A stretch of 64,000 bases of DNA. Source: Closterium sp. NIES-65. Taxonomy: Eukaryota > Streptophyta > Zygnematophyceae > Desmidiales > Closteriaceae. Under the pieces are notes generated by a model that searched no databases, had not been told where the DNA came from, and saw nothing but the letters and a program-made list of their open reading frames with translations. The translations under genes were made by a program, and so were the position numbers. This document shows positions 22,871 to 34,432 of this stretch, in pieces (the stretch's first letter is position 1; every line of letters begins with the position of its first letter). The stretch lies in contig CANXME010000213.1 in assembly GCA_948144175.1 (NCBI GenBank), positions 4,478,501-4,542,500 of the forward strand, given 5' to 3'.

Positions 22871-25800
22871 TTATCTCCTACTCCACGATGGCATCCGACG
22901 ACTGGAAATGCTCATAGCATGGCTGGCAATGATGTTCCCTGCACTGCCATCCCCATAGCTGAGAGCCCTTGGGCTTGACGCCGTCACGCGCGATGCTGCA
23001 GCGGAGGGGCTTGTCCCTCTAGCAGTGGGGCTGTGCCCATAATAAGAGGGAGCAGTGGGACTCTGACCATAAACCGAAACGGCTCTAGGGCTTTGCCCAT
23101 AGTACCCTGTTGCTCTGGGACTCTGCCCATACAACCCTCCTGCCCCCGCTGCTCCGATGCCTCCTCCATACATTCCCCCAACTGCCATCCCGCCACCCAG
23201 ACTTCCCCCGGCTGCATAACCACCCCCCGGGGCACCAGCACCGGTGGCGCTCCCTGTGCTGCCTGCTCCTGCAACGCCTGCAAGGAAAGCCGCTGCTCGA
23301 GGGCTCTGGCCAAATCGCGGAGGGCTCTGCCCATACGCCCCTGCTGCTGCTGCCGCTGCTGCTGCTGATGCTGGGCTGCCCGACTGCAGCCCGTACGGCG
23401 GAGGGCTTTGGCCGTACCCCCCTGCTGCTGCCGCTGCTGCCATGGCTGCCGCTCCTGCTGCAGACCCGTGTGAGTGCGCGTGGTGGTGGTGGTGGTTGTA
23501 TGGGGACGTGCTGGGGTGGTGCCCTGCTGCTGTGTGGAAGGGCGAGGAGGACGAGCCGTGGGAGGGAGCCGTGGGGCTGTGGCCCGCAGCCGCAGCAGCA
23601 GCAGCAGCACTGTGTGTGGGAGTGACCATGCCCATGCCCATGTTCATGTTGTTCCCAGCATGGTGGGGGCTGTTGCCGCGCAGGGCAGCGCTGGTGATCA
23701 TGCTGCCGATGTCAGCGGCCTTGGGGCTGGCAGCTGTGGGGGAGAAGCCACTGCGCGGACTCGCACTGCGGTACGAAGCAGACCCGGATGGAGCAACAAG
23801 ACCACCACCATACGCACTGCCAGCACTAGTGGCTGCAGCGCCGGTGAGGGGCGAAGTGGGGTCGATGTGGCGCGGGGAGGAGAGGGCGAAGCGTGGGCTG
23901 GTGCGCGCTGCTGAGTCGGTGAATGCTCGTGCAGCGGACCACGAGGGGCTTGTGTCCCTCACCGCTCGTGGCGTGACTGACGGCCGCCTTGCCACCCAGT
24001 CCTCCCTCTGCATGGGGCGAAAGGGCGGGGATAGGAGAGGGGACGGGAGAGGAAAAAAGGGGAGGTGAGTCGTGACTTCACTGCAAGCGATATACTGCCG
24101 CTGTAGAAAACTCTCACTCATCACATGGCATGGGCATCCCATCATCCATCATCAATGCACGCAGACTCACAAGGCATGGGTCCTCGCTCTCGAGCATGTG
24201 CACGACTTGCTTCATCTTGGGGCGCTTGAGCGCGTTGGGCTCCAGGCAGCGCAGCGCCACGCCCACCACGTACGTGGCGTCCTCTATGGCCACCGGCACT
24301 GCTGCCGTGCCGCCCATGTCCGGCGCACACAGGCGCGGGTCCACCATGTCCAAGAAGCGCCCCTCGCCCGCCATCTGCTTCGCCCACTTCACAAGGTTCG
24401 ACTGGGGTGGGGCGAGGGAGGGAGAGCGAGGGGGAGAGGATGAAAGATGGATGGGAGAAAACATTGAGATGGGTAAAAATGAGCAGTGGGGTTTAGGGGA
24501 TGGGGTGGAGAGAAAGGACTGGCAGTCAGGGGGAGCAGGGAAGGAGGTGGGAGGGGTGGGGGGGGGGGAGGAAATGGCTTCCAGTGCTGATGATGAGGGG
24601 GGGCATGGGGAAGGAATGGGGAGAGAATGGGGGAGGGACTGGCAGGTTGAGGTTTCTTTACCTCGTGCGAGGGGCGCTGGCTGTCGATGGGGCGTCGGCC
24701 GGTGATGATCTCGAGCAGCAGCACTCCGAAGCTGTACACGTCACTGCGCTCCGTCAGCACTCCCGTGTTCATGTACTCGGGCGCCATGTACCTGCACAGC
24801 ACAGCACACCCATGGGGGCAGAGGAGGTAGAGGGGGGGGAGGGGAGGGGAGGGGAGGAAGGTGAGACACGTAGTATTCTTTATCAGCACGCCCCTGTTCA
24901 TGTACTCAGGTGCCATGTACCGGCACACATGGTGGCGAGAGAGGAGAGGAGGGGCGCGGGTCGGGGTGAGGTGGGAAGGTTCAGCAAAACTGACACCAGG
25001 GATCACAGGAGGGGGGTAGTGCAGGGCGAGGGGCACGAGGGGCACGAGGAGCAGCAACGGAGCAGCAATGGAGCAGCAGCAGCGCACTGACCCGAAGGAG
25101 CGCAGGGCGTGGCGCGCGGAGGCGTGCTTGGGGTCGCTGCCGACGATGCGCGCAAAGGCAAAGTCGCAGAGGCGTGCGTCGCAGCGGTGGTCCAGCAGCA
25201 CGTTGGCCGCGCGCACGTCACTGTGCACCACCCGCACGTCGTGCAGGTATGCCAGGCTGGGAGGGAAGGACAAGGGGAAGGGGTAGGGGGAGATGGGGGA
25301 ATGAGTGGTGCGAACAGGAGGTCTGTTGCTGCGCACGTCACTGTGCACCACCCGCCTGTCGTGCAGGTATGCCAGCCTGGGATGGGGGAAGGGGCATTGG
25401 GGAGGAGAGCGGGAAAGAGGGCAGCAATGGGGGAGTGGCATGGGACAGAGGGGGAGAAGGGGGATGAATGGCGCAAAACGGGAGGAATAATTTGTCCAGG
25501 AGGGGACGACAGCCAATAGGGAGGGTTGGCAATCCGGGAGGCGAGAGGCTGCAACTTGAAAGTGAGTGAGGCTACTCTCCCACCACCCACGTGGCCCTAC
25601 ACACCACCCTCCTCTCCCACCCAACCTCTTGACCCTCCTCCCCTCCCTTCCGCACCCCCCCAAACACAAACCCTCCCCTCCCCCCTCCCCAACCCTCTCC
25701 GCTTCTTTCACTAAAGCTTATCAGCACTCACCCTTTCGCGCATCCCACGGCCACGTGCATCCTCATCGGCCAATCAATGGCCTCCATCTGCGCCCCGGCA

Positions 25801-28800
25801 TTGGCTGCCAGCGTAGCGTCGTCAGGATGCAGCCACGTGTCCAGATCGCCATTCGCAGCGTACTCCGTCACGAGCATGCGCTCCGCGCCCCCCGCGGAGC
25901 CGCAGTCCGCGGGTTCCGCGCAGCACCCGCCGATGAGCGCAATGAGGTTGGGGTGGCGCAGCGTCGCCAGAGTCTCCACCTCGAAGCGGAACTCGCGGGG
26001 GGTCTGATCGGGACTGGTGGGGGAAGCAGGGAGGGGGAGGAGCCGGGGAAGCGGGGTGGGGACGGGTTGAGGGCATGCTCATGTGCGAGGAAGGCAAGAG
26101 CAAGAATCAAGCGCACGGTGTGGCCTACTCACTTGTACTGCGTCAGTCGTTTCACGGCAGCCGTGCTGCCGTCCGCCAGTCGCGCGCGGTACACCGTACC
26201 GTACCGCCCCGTGCCCACCACGTTGCGCTGCGCGTTGCGCCCGAACTCGTTCGTGGCCATGGCCAGCTCGCTCACGGAGAACCACCGCAACTCGCCCCCA
26301 ACGCTCACTCCGCTCCCCGCTACACTGCCGTCGTCGGATTGCGTCGCGATGCCATCCGAGCCGTTGATTCTCGCCTTCGGCGGCAGCGGCAGGTCTGCGG
26401 CATGAGCACCTGCGGCAGTGGAGGAAGCGGCGGAACCACTTGCGCCCATCTCCCCCCTATCGCCCGCCCGCCTGTCCTCCGCATCCTCCACGTCCGCTGC
26501 TCTCAGCGCCCGCCCCGCCGCACCGTACGCGGGGCGGAGGCCCGCCAACGCCGCCGTTGGCGCCGACGAAGGTGGAAGGCCAGGCGGAGGCGGCAGCGGG
26601 TCTGCAGCCGCGGCGGCGGCTGAAGGGGGGAGCCGGAGCGCGTCGTCGAGCGGGAGATGCGGCGTCGAATGCTGCTGCTGCGGTGACGTGGCGGCTGCCC
26701 TCGCCGCTGCAGCGGCGGCGGCGCCAGCTATGCCCGCTCCTGTTATGCCTGTCGCGGACGACACTCGGGGCATAGCGGCGGTAGCGGCGGAGGAGCGCGA
26801 CGCGGCGGGGAGCGAGCGGAGGGAGGGGAGGGGAACAACCGGCGGGATGATCACGGGAGGATGCTGCATTGGCGACAGCACAGGTGGCACGCCCTGATTG
26901 GTCCGTGGAGCTATCACAGGGCTAGCTGGCTCCTGCACCCCCCCTCCTGCTTGCCCTGCTGCCGTCATCGCAGAAGCGCCAAGTGCGGTGGCGCCGGCGG
27001 CGGCGGGAGCCGCGCCGGTCCTGGCAGCAGCAGCCCACGAGGGCAGGCTCCTCACCCGCTCGGCGCCGCTACTCTCCGCGCACTGCTGCGCGCTCTTCTC
27101 CGCCGCACTCTCCGCCTCGTCGCCCTCCCCCCCCTCCACCTCCTCCCCACTCTCCTCGCTACTCGACACCTCTTCCGTCTCCTCCCTCTGCTCTGCCCCT
27201 TCCTCCCCTTGCGCGTCGTGCGGCGGCGCGCTCGCGTTATTGCCGGCTCCCTGCTGCTCCTTGTGCGATTGCCTCCATCGTCCCAGCAGCTTCGACACAG
27301 CAGCGGCAGCGGCGCTGCTAACCGTTGTGCCCGAGCTCTTGCTCCTGCCCTGGCTGCTGCTGCTCTCCGCTGCGCCGCTCGTCGCCAACACGCCCGCAGC
27401 GCCCGCACCTGCACCCGTGCCCGCCTTGCCAATGCTGCTCTCCGCCGCGCCACCCTTACCGTCGCCGTCTTTCGCGTCGGCCGCACTACCGCGCCCGCCT
27501 TGGGAGGATGTTCCGCTCCTTCCGCTGCCGCTGCTGCACTCACTGCCCTCCTCCTCTTCCTCGCACTCTGCGCTCGCCACGCCCACGGCCGCCGCCGCGG
27601 CGGAGGGGGCGGCGGCGCCCGCGGAGAGCTCCGCCGACGAAGATGACGACGGCGACTCCGCAGAGTGGGTTTCACCAGCCGCAGCGCCATCAGCGCGCAC
27701 AGATGCAGCAGGAGCGGCGGCGGTAATAGCAGCAGTTGTTGCAGCGGCAAGGCTGACCGGGGCAGCGCGCAACTCATCGCGCGCTTCCCCACCGCCCTCA
27801 CCTTCCCCGTCCCGCTCTCCCTCCTCGCTCGCTCGCATACTTCCGCCCTCCGCCAGCCCCTCTTGCGCTTTTCCCCGTTTCTTCCCCCATCTCCCGAACC
27901 TGCCCCCAGAGCTTGCCGCCGATGCTGTCGCAGCGACAGCAGCCGCGTAGCTACCCACCGGCTCCCCGCTTTCCGCGCCATCCGCGCTGCTTGCGCTCGA
28001 CGTTCCCCTGAGTGCCGTGGAGGGCGGGGGAGGTAACGGCGGCAACGTGGCGGAGGGAAGTCGTGACGACGGCAACGGTCCGACATCAGATGTCCACGGG
28101 GCGTCATCAGGAGCCGTCTTATGGGCTGCAATGGAGATTACGGCCACCGGAGGCGCATTGAGCGGCTGGTCCTCCCCGTGCTTCGCGGCGTCGATGGCGC
28201 CGCCAGATGCGGCTGCTGCCTTACTAGACTGGGCAGGCCCGTCTACTATATTAAGGCGCACCTCGGCGGCGTCCTTGGGCGCGTGCGTGTACACGGCGCC
28301 GGAATGCTTGCGCGCGGCCTTGCGCCGTCCGCACCAGCCCATGCGCCACAGGAGCAGCCCGATGGCTACCGCCAGCAGCACCGCGAGCCCCACAAGCACG
28401 CCCGCTACTATCACCACCACCGGGCTCGACCCGCCCGACGATGACGTCGTATTGCTCGAGGAGTTATCAGCGGGAGTTGCGGCGGGAGTCGCCGCGGTAG
28501 TCGCGGGATCGCCTTTGCCGGCGGCAGGAGCGGAGTTGGAGCCAGTCCCGGGAGTGTCGGCGGTTGGAGGTGAGGCTGATTGCGACGAGCCGGGATCAGC
28601 GGCGGGAGGGGCGGGGGACGACGGTGCGGCACAGTCGGGCGGCAGGCCCAGCTGCGGGGGACCGCAGAGAACGAAGCCGGGGCTCTGGGTGAAGTTGAAA
28701 GACGCGCCGGTGGCGGAGAGGAAGGCGAGCGACGGGGAGACCTTGCCCGTGAGCTTGTTGCCGTCCACGTGCAGATCGCGCAGCGTCGTGAGCGCGGATA

Positions 28801-29850
28801 GCGACTCGGGGAGCGAGCCTTTGAAGCGGTTCGAGTTCAGCTCCAGGTATTTGAGCTGCGTTGGGGGGTGGCGGAAAGGGGAAGCGCGGGGATAAGAGCG
28901 GCGCACCGAAGATGGAGAACCGGTGAGGCAGGAATGCAGACCACCGTCAGTTGCAGCGAATGCAGACCACCGTCAGTTGCAGCTCAGGCCGTGCTTAACA
29001 GAAATTAACACTGCGGCTGTTGCGGTGCAGGAGAGGGGGGAAGGGGGGCGGGGAGTGGCGATAGAGGCGGGAGAGGAGGGAGAGGCGAGGGGAAGAACCA
29101 TGAACGCACCTGCGACAGGTCGGAGAGCCAGTCGGGAATGGAGCCCTGCAGCTGGTTGTGCGACACGTCCAGCATCGTCAGCTGCGACAGCGACGACAGC
29201 TCGGGCAGCGGCCCGGCGAGCTGGTTAGACGAAAGGAGAAGCGCCTGCAGATTCGCGAGGCTGTTGAGCGACGAGGGCAGCGATCCCGTGAGCGCGTTGC
29301 CCTGCAGGTTGACGGTCGTGACGCCGTACAGCTGCACCAGCTGCTCCGGCACCTGCCCGCCCAGGTTGCGATTCGCTAAGTCCACCGCCACCACGTTGTT
29401 GCTCGCGTCGCACCGCACGCCCTGCGCGGATGCGCGAGGAGCGGGGGGTTCGTGAGGGGGGAAGGGTTAGGGAGAGAGGGGATCGGGGAGAAGGGGAGAT
29501 GGTGAGCTGGGAGATTTACACGCGTTGTATGGAATTGCAGGGGAAATGCGATGATTCGGCGAATAGTATTTAAAATCTGGTTGTGTTAGTGAAGGGAAAG
29601 TAACACAAGGGAATGAAATTATTGAAGGGATCGCAAGGGCAGTGAAGGAAAGGATTGGGGAGCGAACCAGGAACGGAGCGGGTGAGCAGGGATCCTGCTG
29701 ATTGGTCCACGTGGTTAGCACAGATCCCGCTGGATCCAGTACGTTCTTCAAGGATTCCCAGTCGGCGGCCGATGCGGGGCTGGCGCACAGCCACAGCACG
29801 ATGGCTGCCAGCACGACCGCGTGCCGCGCTGCCGGCTCACGGTGTGCCAT
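22871..29850 (-). CDS. LRR receptor-like kinase with long linker and C-terminal tail
   Basis: Plasma-membrane receptor kinase. Exons (minus): 29850-29668, 29421-29110, 28855-26133, 26013-25732, 25256-25092, 24791-24662, 24401-24171, 24007-22871; phases agree and give 1720 aa. Order: signal peptide (residues 1-29), N-terminal cap with DPC, about five LRRs (62-215), Pro/Ser/Thr stalk, one TM helix (about 311-335, [19 protein letters not shown]) with [11 protein letters not shown] stop-transfer, a roughly 680-residue Ala/Ser/Gly-rich linker, a kinase domain (about 1021-1330) and a 379-residue tail. The tail is rich in YGQSP repeats and a His run. The kinase has [26 protein letters not shown] (HRD to HSD) and CDFAFAR (DFG to DFA), then YMAPEYMN. 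It is atypical, so activity is uncertain. The exon 1 donor (CTG|GTTCGC) is the weakest junction. LRR-RLK identity is firm; subfamily is not. Confidence 0.85.
24883..24925 (-). repeat. partial duplicate of kinase exon 6 start, in intron 5
   Basis: About 43 bp match 24754-24796 with several differences, 129 bp upstream in the gene. It codes [12 protein letters not shown] beside the authentic [12 protein letters not shown]. The acceptor CAG of the authentic exon is CCG here, so this copy should not be spliced in at that site. Confidence 0.8.
25331..25380 (-). repeat. partial duplicate of kinase exon 5 with its 3' splice site, in intron 4
   Basis: These 50 bp match 25211-25260 at 47 of 50 positions, exactly 120 bp upstream in the gene. 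The copy keeps an AG acceptor and codes [15 protein letters not shown] in the same phase as the authentic [15 protein letters not shown], then diverges with no equivalent of the rest of the exon. Flanking intron sequence does not match. Confidence 0.85.
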
Positions 29851-30956
29851 GGCCTTTCGCGCACCTCGAAGCGTGATGCGATCTGCTATTAGGAGCCGAA
29901 CGAGGAGCATTGTCTTAAAGGGAAGGTTGAGAGATGAGCTACACGGGTGATTCTAGTGTGAGGTTAATGCGGTTGATTCTAGCAGATGTGGTAAATCTGT
30001 GATCCGATCGTGTATGCGCTGACACATAGCGGAATGCAGGAGGCTTTCAATGTTACTCGTCACGGACTAATGGCGTCGGCCTTGCATGTACCAGCGTAGA
30101 AGCGTCGTAACGTTTCTTGGAGAAAAGCAGCTTCTTTATCAAGGTCAAAGACGAATTCAAGTTTCTGCCTTCACTTTCCGTACCTCGAAATGAGCAGAGT
30201 TCACCAATGCTGTTCGCGGGAGGAGTGAAGTGGCTAAGTTGAGTGGGAAGGAATAGAGTTTTCTATCCTTGCGATGCGAGGCGCAGTCAAAGTTGCCCTC
30301 GTGGTCCGTATAGACAAGGCAAGCAACACGAACACTACGGAATGCAAAGAGGAGACGGAGACCAGGACACACACGCGACTGTAAACCCAATGTCACGTCT
30401 CGGGGAGGCTCACGCGCAAGGCGAGTCACAGTAGCGACATTTGCGCCACGGTCGGTTCGGGCGTGACCTGACGTGCGGCCTGGCGCGCGGCTCGCCCAGC
30501 TTGTATTGGTCGTGCTCCCGCAAGAGACGATAACGAGGCTGCCTGACCCCCGCGTCGCGTAGTTCGCTTTGGTTGACGGCGGAACGCATGGTGTCTTTGG
30601 TTGGGCGCTTTCGCCTCCAATCAATGTCTAGAACGAGGTATGGGCTTCGACGAGCCACAGCGAGACAGATCGAACCTTCACGACGCTGCCTTGGTTGTGA
30701 CATCCAAGACCACACCCATTGGTGGAGCTCGTGAGAAGCACACAGGCTCGGTAAAAGTCAAGGGTGTGCTGGGCTTCAAAAGGGTGTGACATGATGGGGC
30801 AGAATGCTGATAAAGTGTAATTACAGTACAGTAAATAGCGAACCATAATTGTGCAAAGTTGGGAGAAGTGTGATAAATGCTGACATCAAAACGGGGAAGC
30901 TAAATAGATCTAAATTGAACAAGAAACTTCAGGTATTATTATTACAAAGCTCAGGG
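29851..30956 (-). other. intergenic, receptor kinase upstream region
   Basis: About 1.1 kb between the receptor kinase start and the stop of the TBC gene, both on the minus strand. It should contain the kinase promoter and the TBC 3' UTR. Open frames of 60-155 codons here have no recognisable features. Confidence 0.4.
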
Positions 30957-33900
30957 TCACCAACAACCTTTCAACCGGACGGCTAAGCGTCGTGCCTCAG
31001 CAATTACTTGACTGAGGTTCAGATTATTTTGCTTGGTGAGACCATGGCAGAGCAGCAGAACCTCGTCCAGCCCTTCACATTCCAGAAGAGCTTCCCTTTG
31101 CGAACATATAAGCACCACCATCACAAATAAAAGCAGGCTTCCCGTTGGTGGTCCCAACTCCTCTTCCCCTCCATCATCAGAATCGCCATTCTGCTGCTCC
31201 TCCTGTACTTGCACCTCGTCCGAAAGACATTGGGAGACCACAGGCGCACTGCACCGTGGCCCATTTCCATCCCCACAAGAATCACTTGTAGCACATGCCT
31301 TTCCCCCATGGATTACGAGAGCTGTGCCCACCCTTTGCTGCCCGCTGCCATACCCACTCCCCCCATCCATGCAACCTGCTGCACTGATATTCTCCTTATG
31401 ATCATTACACCTAGGCAACTCATTAATCCACAGCTTCTCATCACTCACCCCTGCCGGGCCCACTAGCTGCTTCCTCTCCTCCTGATGTTTACCCGCCAGC
31501 TCCTCCCCCTCCTCCTCGTGACCCCCCTGCGGCATGGCAGCAGCCAGGGCGTCAGCCCAGCACACTTCCCACAGCATGAGCGTCTGCGGCAGGGGCAGGT
31601 CCCGCCGCATGCCCACCACCACCATGCGGTACGCAAACAGACAGTCCCCGCCGCCCATGTCCCTCACTTGCCCGTGCAGCTCGGGGTCGGCGAGGCGGAG
31701 AATGCGGCCCAGTGCTGCGAGCTGGCGGTGAATGCCTGACTCGTCCAGCAGGAAGTTGAGACGCATGCCGTGCAAGTCAGGGGGGGACGGCCGAGAGGGG
31801 GAGGAGGAGAGTGTAGGAGGGAGAGGGCGCACAGGGGTGTTTGTGGAGCGGTGGAGAGACGTGGCTCGGGGGGCCGGGGTGAGTGGAGACGGCATGACGG
31901 AGGGGCGTGGTGAATGGTGCAGCGCCTCTCCCTGCAAGCTCACCCCCCGTCTGCTGCTGTCAGCCTTGCTGTTGCTGTCATAGATGCTTCTGCTAATGCG
32001 GCTGCTGTTCCCTGTGCTGCACGCACCTGAACCACTGACTCCACCCCCGACCGCGCTTCTATCCCTCCTGTCCGCCGTGTACCCAGTTGTTGCCATCCCG
32101 CCACCGGGAGACCAGTGCACATCGCTATGCTGCTGCTGGTGCATACGCCGATGGGGATACAGCTGCTGCTGCAGCTGTTGTTGTTGCTGGTGCTGGTGTA
32201 TGCGCTGGTGTGGATACAGCTGCTGCTGTTGCTGCTGCTGATGCGACCGCTGGTGGCAGTGGGGCACGGGCACAATGGCACCCCCTAACCTGCGCACCCC
32301 GCCTTGCGCCCTGGGGCTCCACCTCTGCACAGGGTGCGCATAGCCGGGGGAGGACGCCGAGGCGGGGAAGAGAGAGGTGGACGCAGGAGAACAAGGCGAC
32401 TGCAAACTCTGGGTGGAGCGGGAGGAGGAGGGGCGTAAGGAGAAGCGGGAAACGGAGAAGGGTGAGGAGATGGAGGGAGAAGGAGTGGAGGAGGCGGGGG
32501 GCAGCTGGTGCTGGTGGCGGTCTGATGTGCCTGCATGGTTGGTGCTGCAGCTGCCCTCGGTGCTCCACCAGCGGCCATGCATGAACGCGAAGAAGGCTGC
32601 AAACGCATCCGCGTTGTCAGCCATAGTGGCAACGAAGGGCGCTGCGACATCACACATGCCCTGGCAGTACCCCACCTCGGGATCCACGAGGGTGTATGCT
32701 TCCAGCAGCGCCACCACCCGTGCAACGTGCATCTGCTGCGCTGCTGTGTGGCTCACCAGCCCCTCCTCCTCCCCTAACTGCACCTCGTCTAGTGCCGCCT
32801 CTAACGCCTCCCCCTCCACCACACTGCACCACTCTGCACTGCTCGACTTTTCACTGCTTCGGCTGATGTCGCTACCGCCACTGCTGCTGCTGCCACTGCT
32901 GCTGTCACTGCTCATCCTGATGATACCACTACCACTACCACCACTGCTACGACTTCTCTCAAAAGTTCCAGCGTCATTGCCTGCTGCTGAGTTCAGCCCT
33001 CCCGCTGCCCCTCTCGCCCTGCCATCTCCCCGTCCATCCCGCGGCCATGCCACTCCAACCTCTCCACCACTCCCCCCCCCCTCGTCCCCATCGCCAGTGC
33101 CCCAGAAGGGGTCCCACTGCGCGCTGAGGCGCATGGCATCGAGGCGGATAGCTCGCTGCCATGCACCAAAGTCTGAGAGCAGAGCCACGGGATCGTGCAG
33201 CACCAGAGGCGCTGCCGCCGGGGATGGGGCTAGCATGGGGGAGGGGGAGGGGAGGGGTGAGGTGATTCTGGTGGTAGTGGTGGCCCTTGTGGTCGCAGCG
33301 GGCGCAGGAGGCGGGGTGCTTGGGCTGCCAGTCAAGTTGTGACCTCCATTGCTGCTATCACCACAGCTAGCAGCGCTGCTAGAAGCACAGTTCCCATTCT
33401 CATCGCCGCCTGAAGGGTCGCTGCTTGTGCTGCTGCGTTGGTTGCCAGGGCTGGTGACACCTGGCATGTGAGGGTGCGATTGTGAGGCAGGGCTATGTGC
33501 ATGTGAAGCGTGTGACGGAGCATGTGTGGAGGCATGTGAGGCAGGTTGGGCGGCATTGAGAGCGGGGCGGGCGGCAGAGATGGTGGTCCAGACATGTGAG
33601 ACGACAGCGGTGACAGCAGCGCGGTCGGAGGGCGGGTGGCGGTGCAGGTTGGCGAGAATGCGCGCGCACATGCGCAGCTTGTGGTAGCACGCCCCGTGCG
33701 CCCTGCGCTGCTGCGCTCGCTCCTCCTCCGTGCTGCTCAATGCATGGCTGCGTAGGGCGCAGGGAGACACGCACGCGCCATATAGGGAACAAACGCCCAT
33801 GACAGCAGCACAAGGACTTGGTGAGTGTAAAAGACAGAACAAGACGGATGCTGGCTTACAATGAATCAGTCTCGCGGAAAATGATGGCGGATGCTTCACA

Positions 33901-34432
33901 CCACACACACATAGTCATACAGTCTGTCATGCATGCACGCATCATGCCATCAATCGGCCTTACATGCCCAGCAGCAGCGGCCACACGTCGTTGCGTATGT
34001 ATGGTGGGCACCCCTGCGGCAGCAACGGGGCAAGCGAGGGGAGACACGGCGAGAAGAGTAAGGCACGAGCGAGCGAGAATCACCGAGACATGGCAGGGCT
34101 GGAACTTAACGAGAACAAGTCAGCACAGCGAACGATAGACGCAACGAGCTTCAGTGGACCAATTCAATACCACGGTATTATTGATCTGCAAGCACACCAC
34201 CACATTTACTCACCCTTTGCCGCACTCTCCGCAGCAACGCGCGACCCCCATCCTCCAGCCGCGCGGGTAACCGCCACGCTCCCTCCGCTTCCAACTGCTC
34301 CGTCCGCTCCGCGCAACCCGCTCCCCGCTCTACTCTCGCCGCGCTAATCCTTTTCACCCCCAAATCTGCGCTCACCGCCCCGCAGTCCCGCCCGTCGTCA
34401 CCCGCCTTCTCCGCGGCCTCGGCGTCGTCCAT
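30957..34432 (-). CDS. TBC domain (Rab GTPase-activating) protein
   Basis: Exons (minus): 34432-34214, 34013-33964, 33747-30957; phases agree and give 1019 aa. The TBC start is split over the junctions: LPARLEDGGRALLRRVRQR, then GCPPYIRNDVWPLLLG, then IHALSSTEEERAQQRR. The arginine-finger motif IxxDxxR appears as IRLDAMR and the glutamine-finger motif as GYCQGM, so catalytic residues are present. Low-complexity Ser/Gly/Gln/His stretches interrupt the domain before, between and after these motifs; the segment between the two fingers is about 150 residues instead of a few tens. The frame is open further upstream with an ATG at 34891, which would add 153 residues; I chose 34432 conservatively. 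Acts on membrane traffic; the Rab target cannot be told. Confidence 0.8.

Noticed and set aside
26418-28895. Long plus-strand frames (up to 350 codons) rich in Ala/Pro/Ser
   Set aside because: Antisense shadows of the GC-rich receptor-kinase exon 3; no splice sites or domains.
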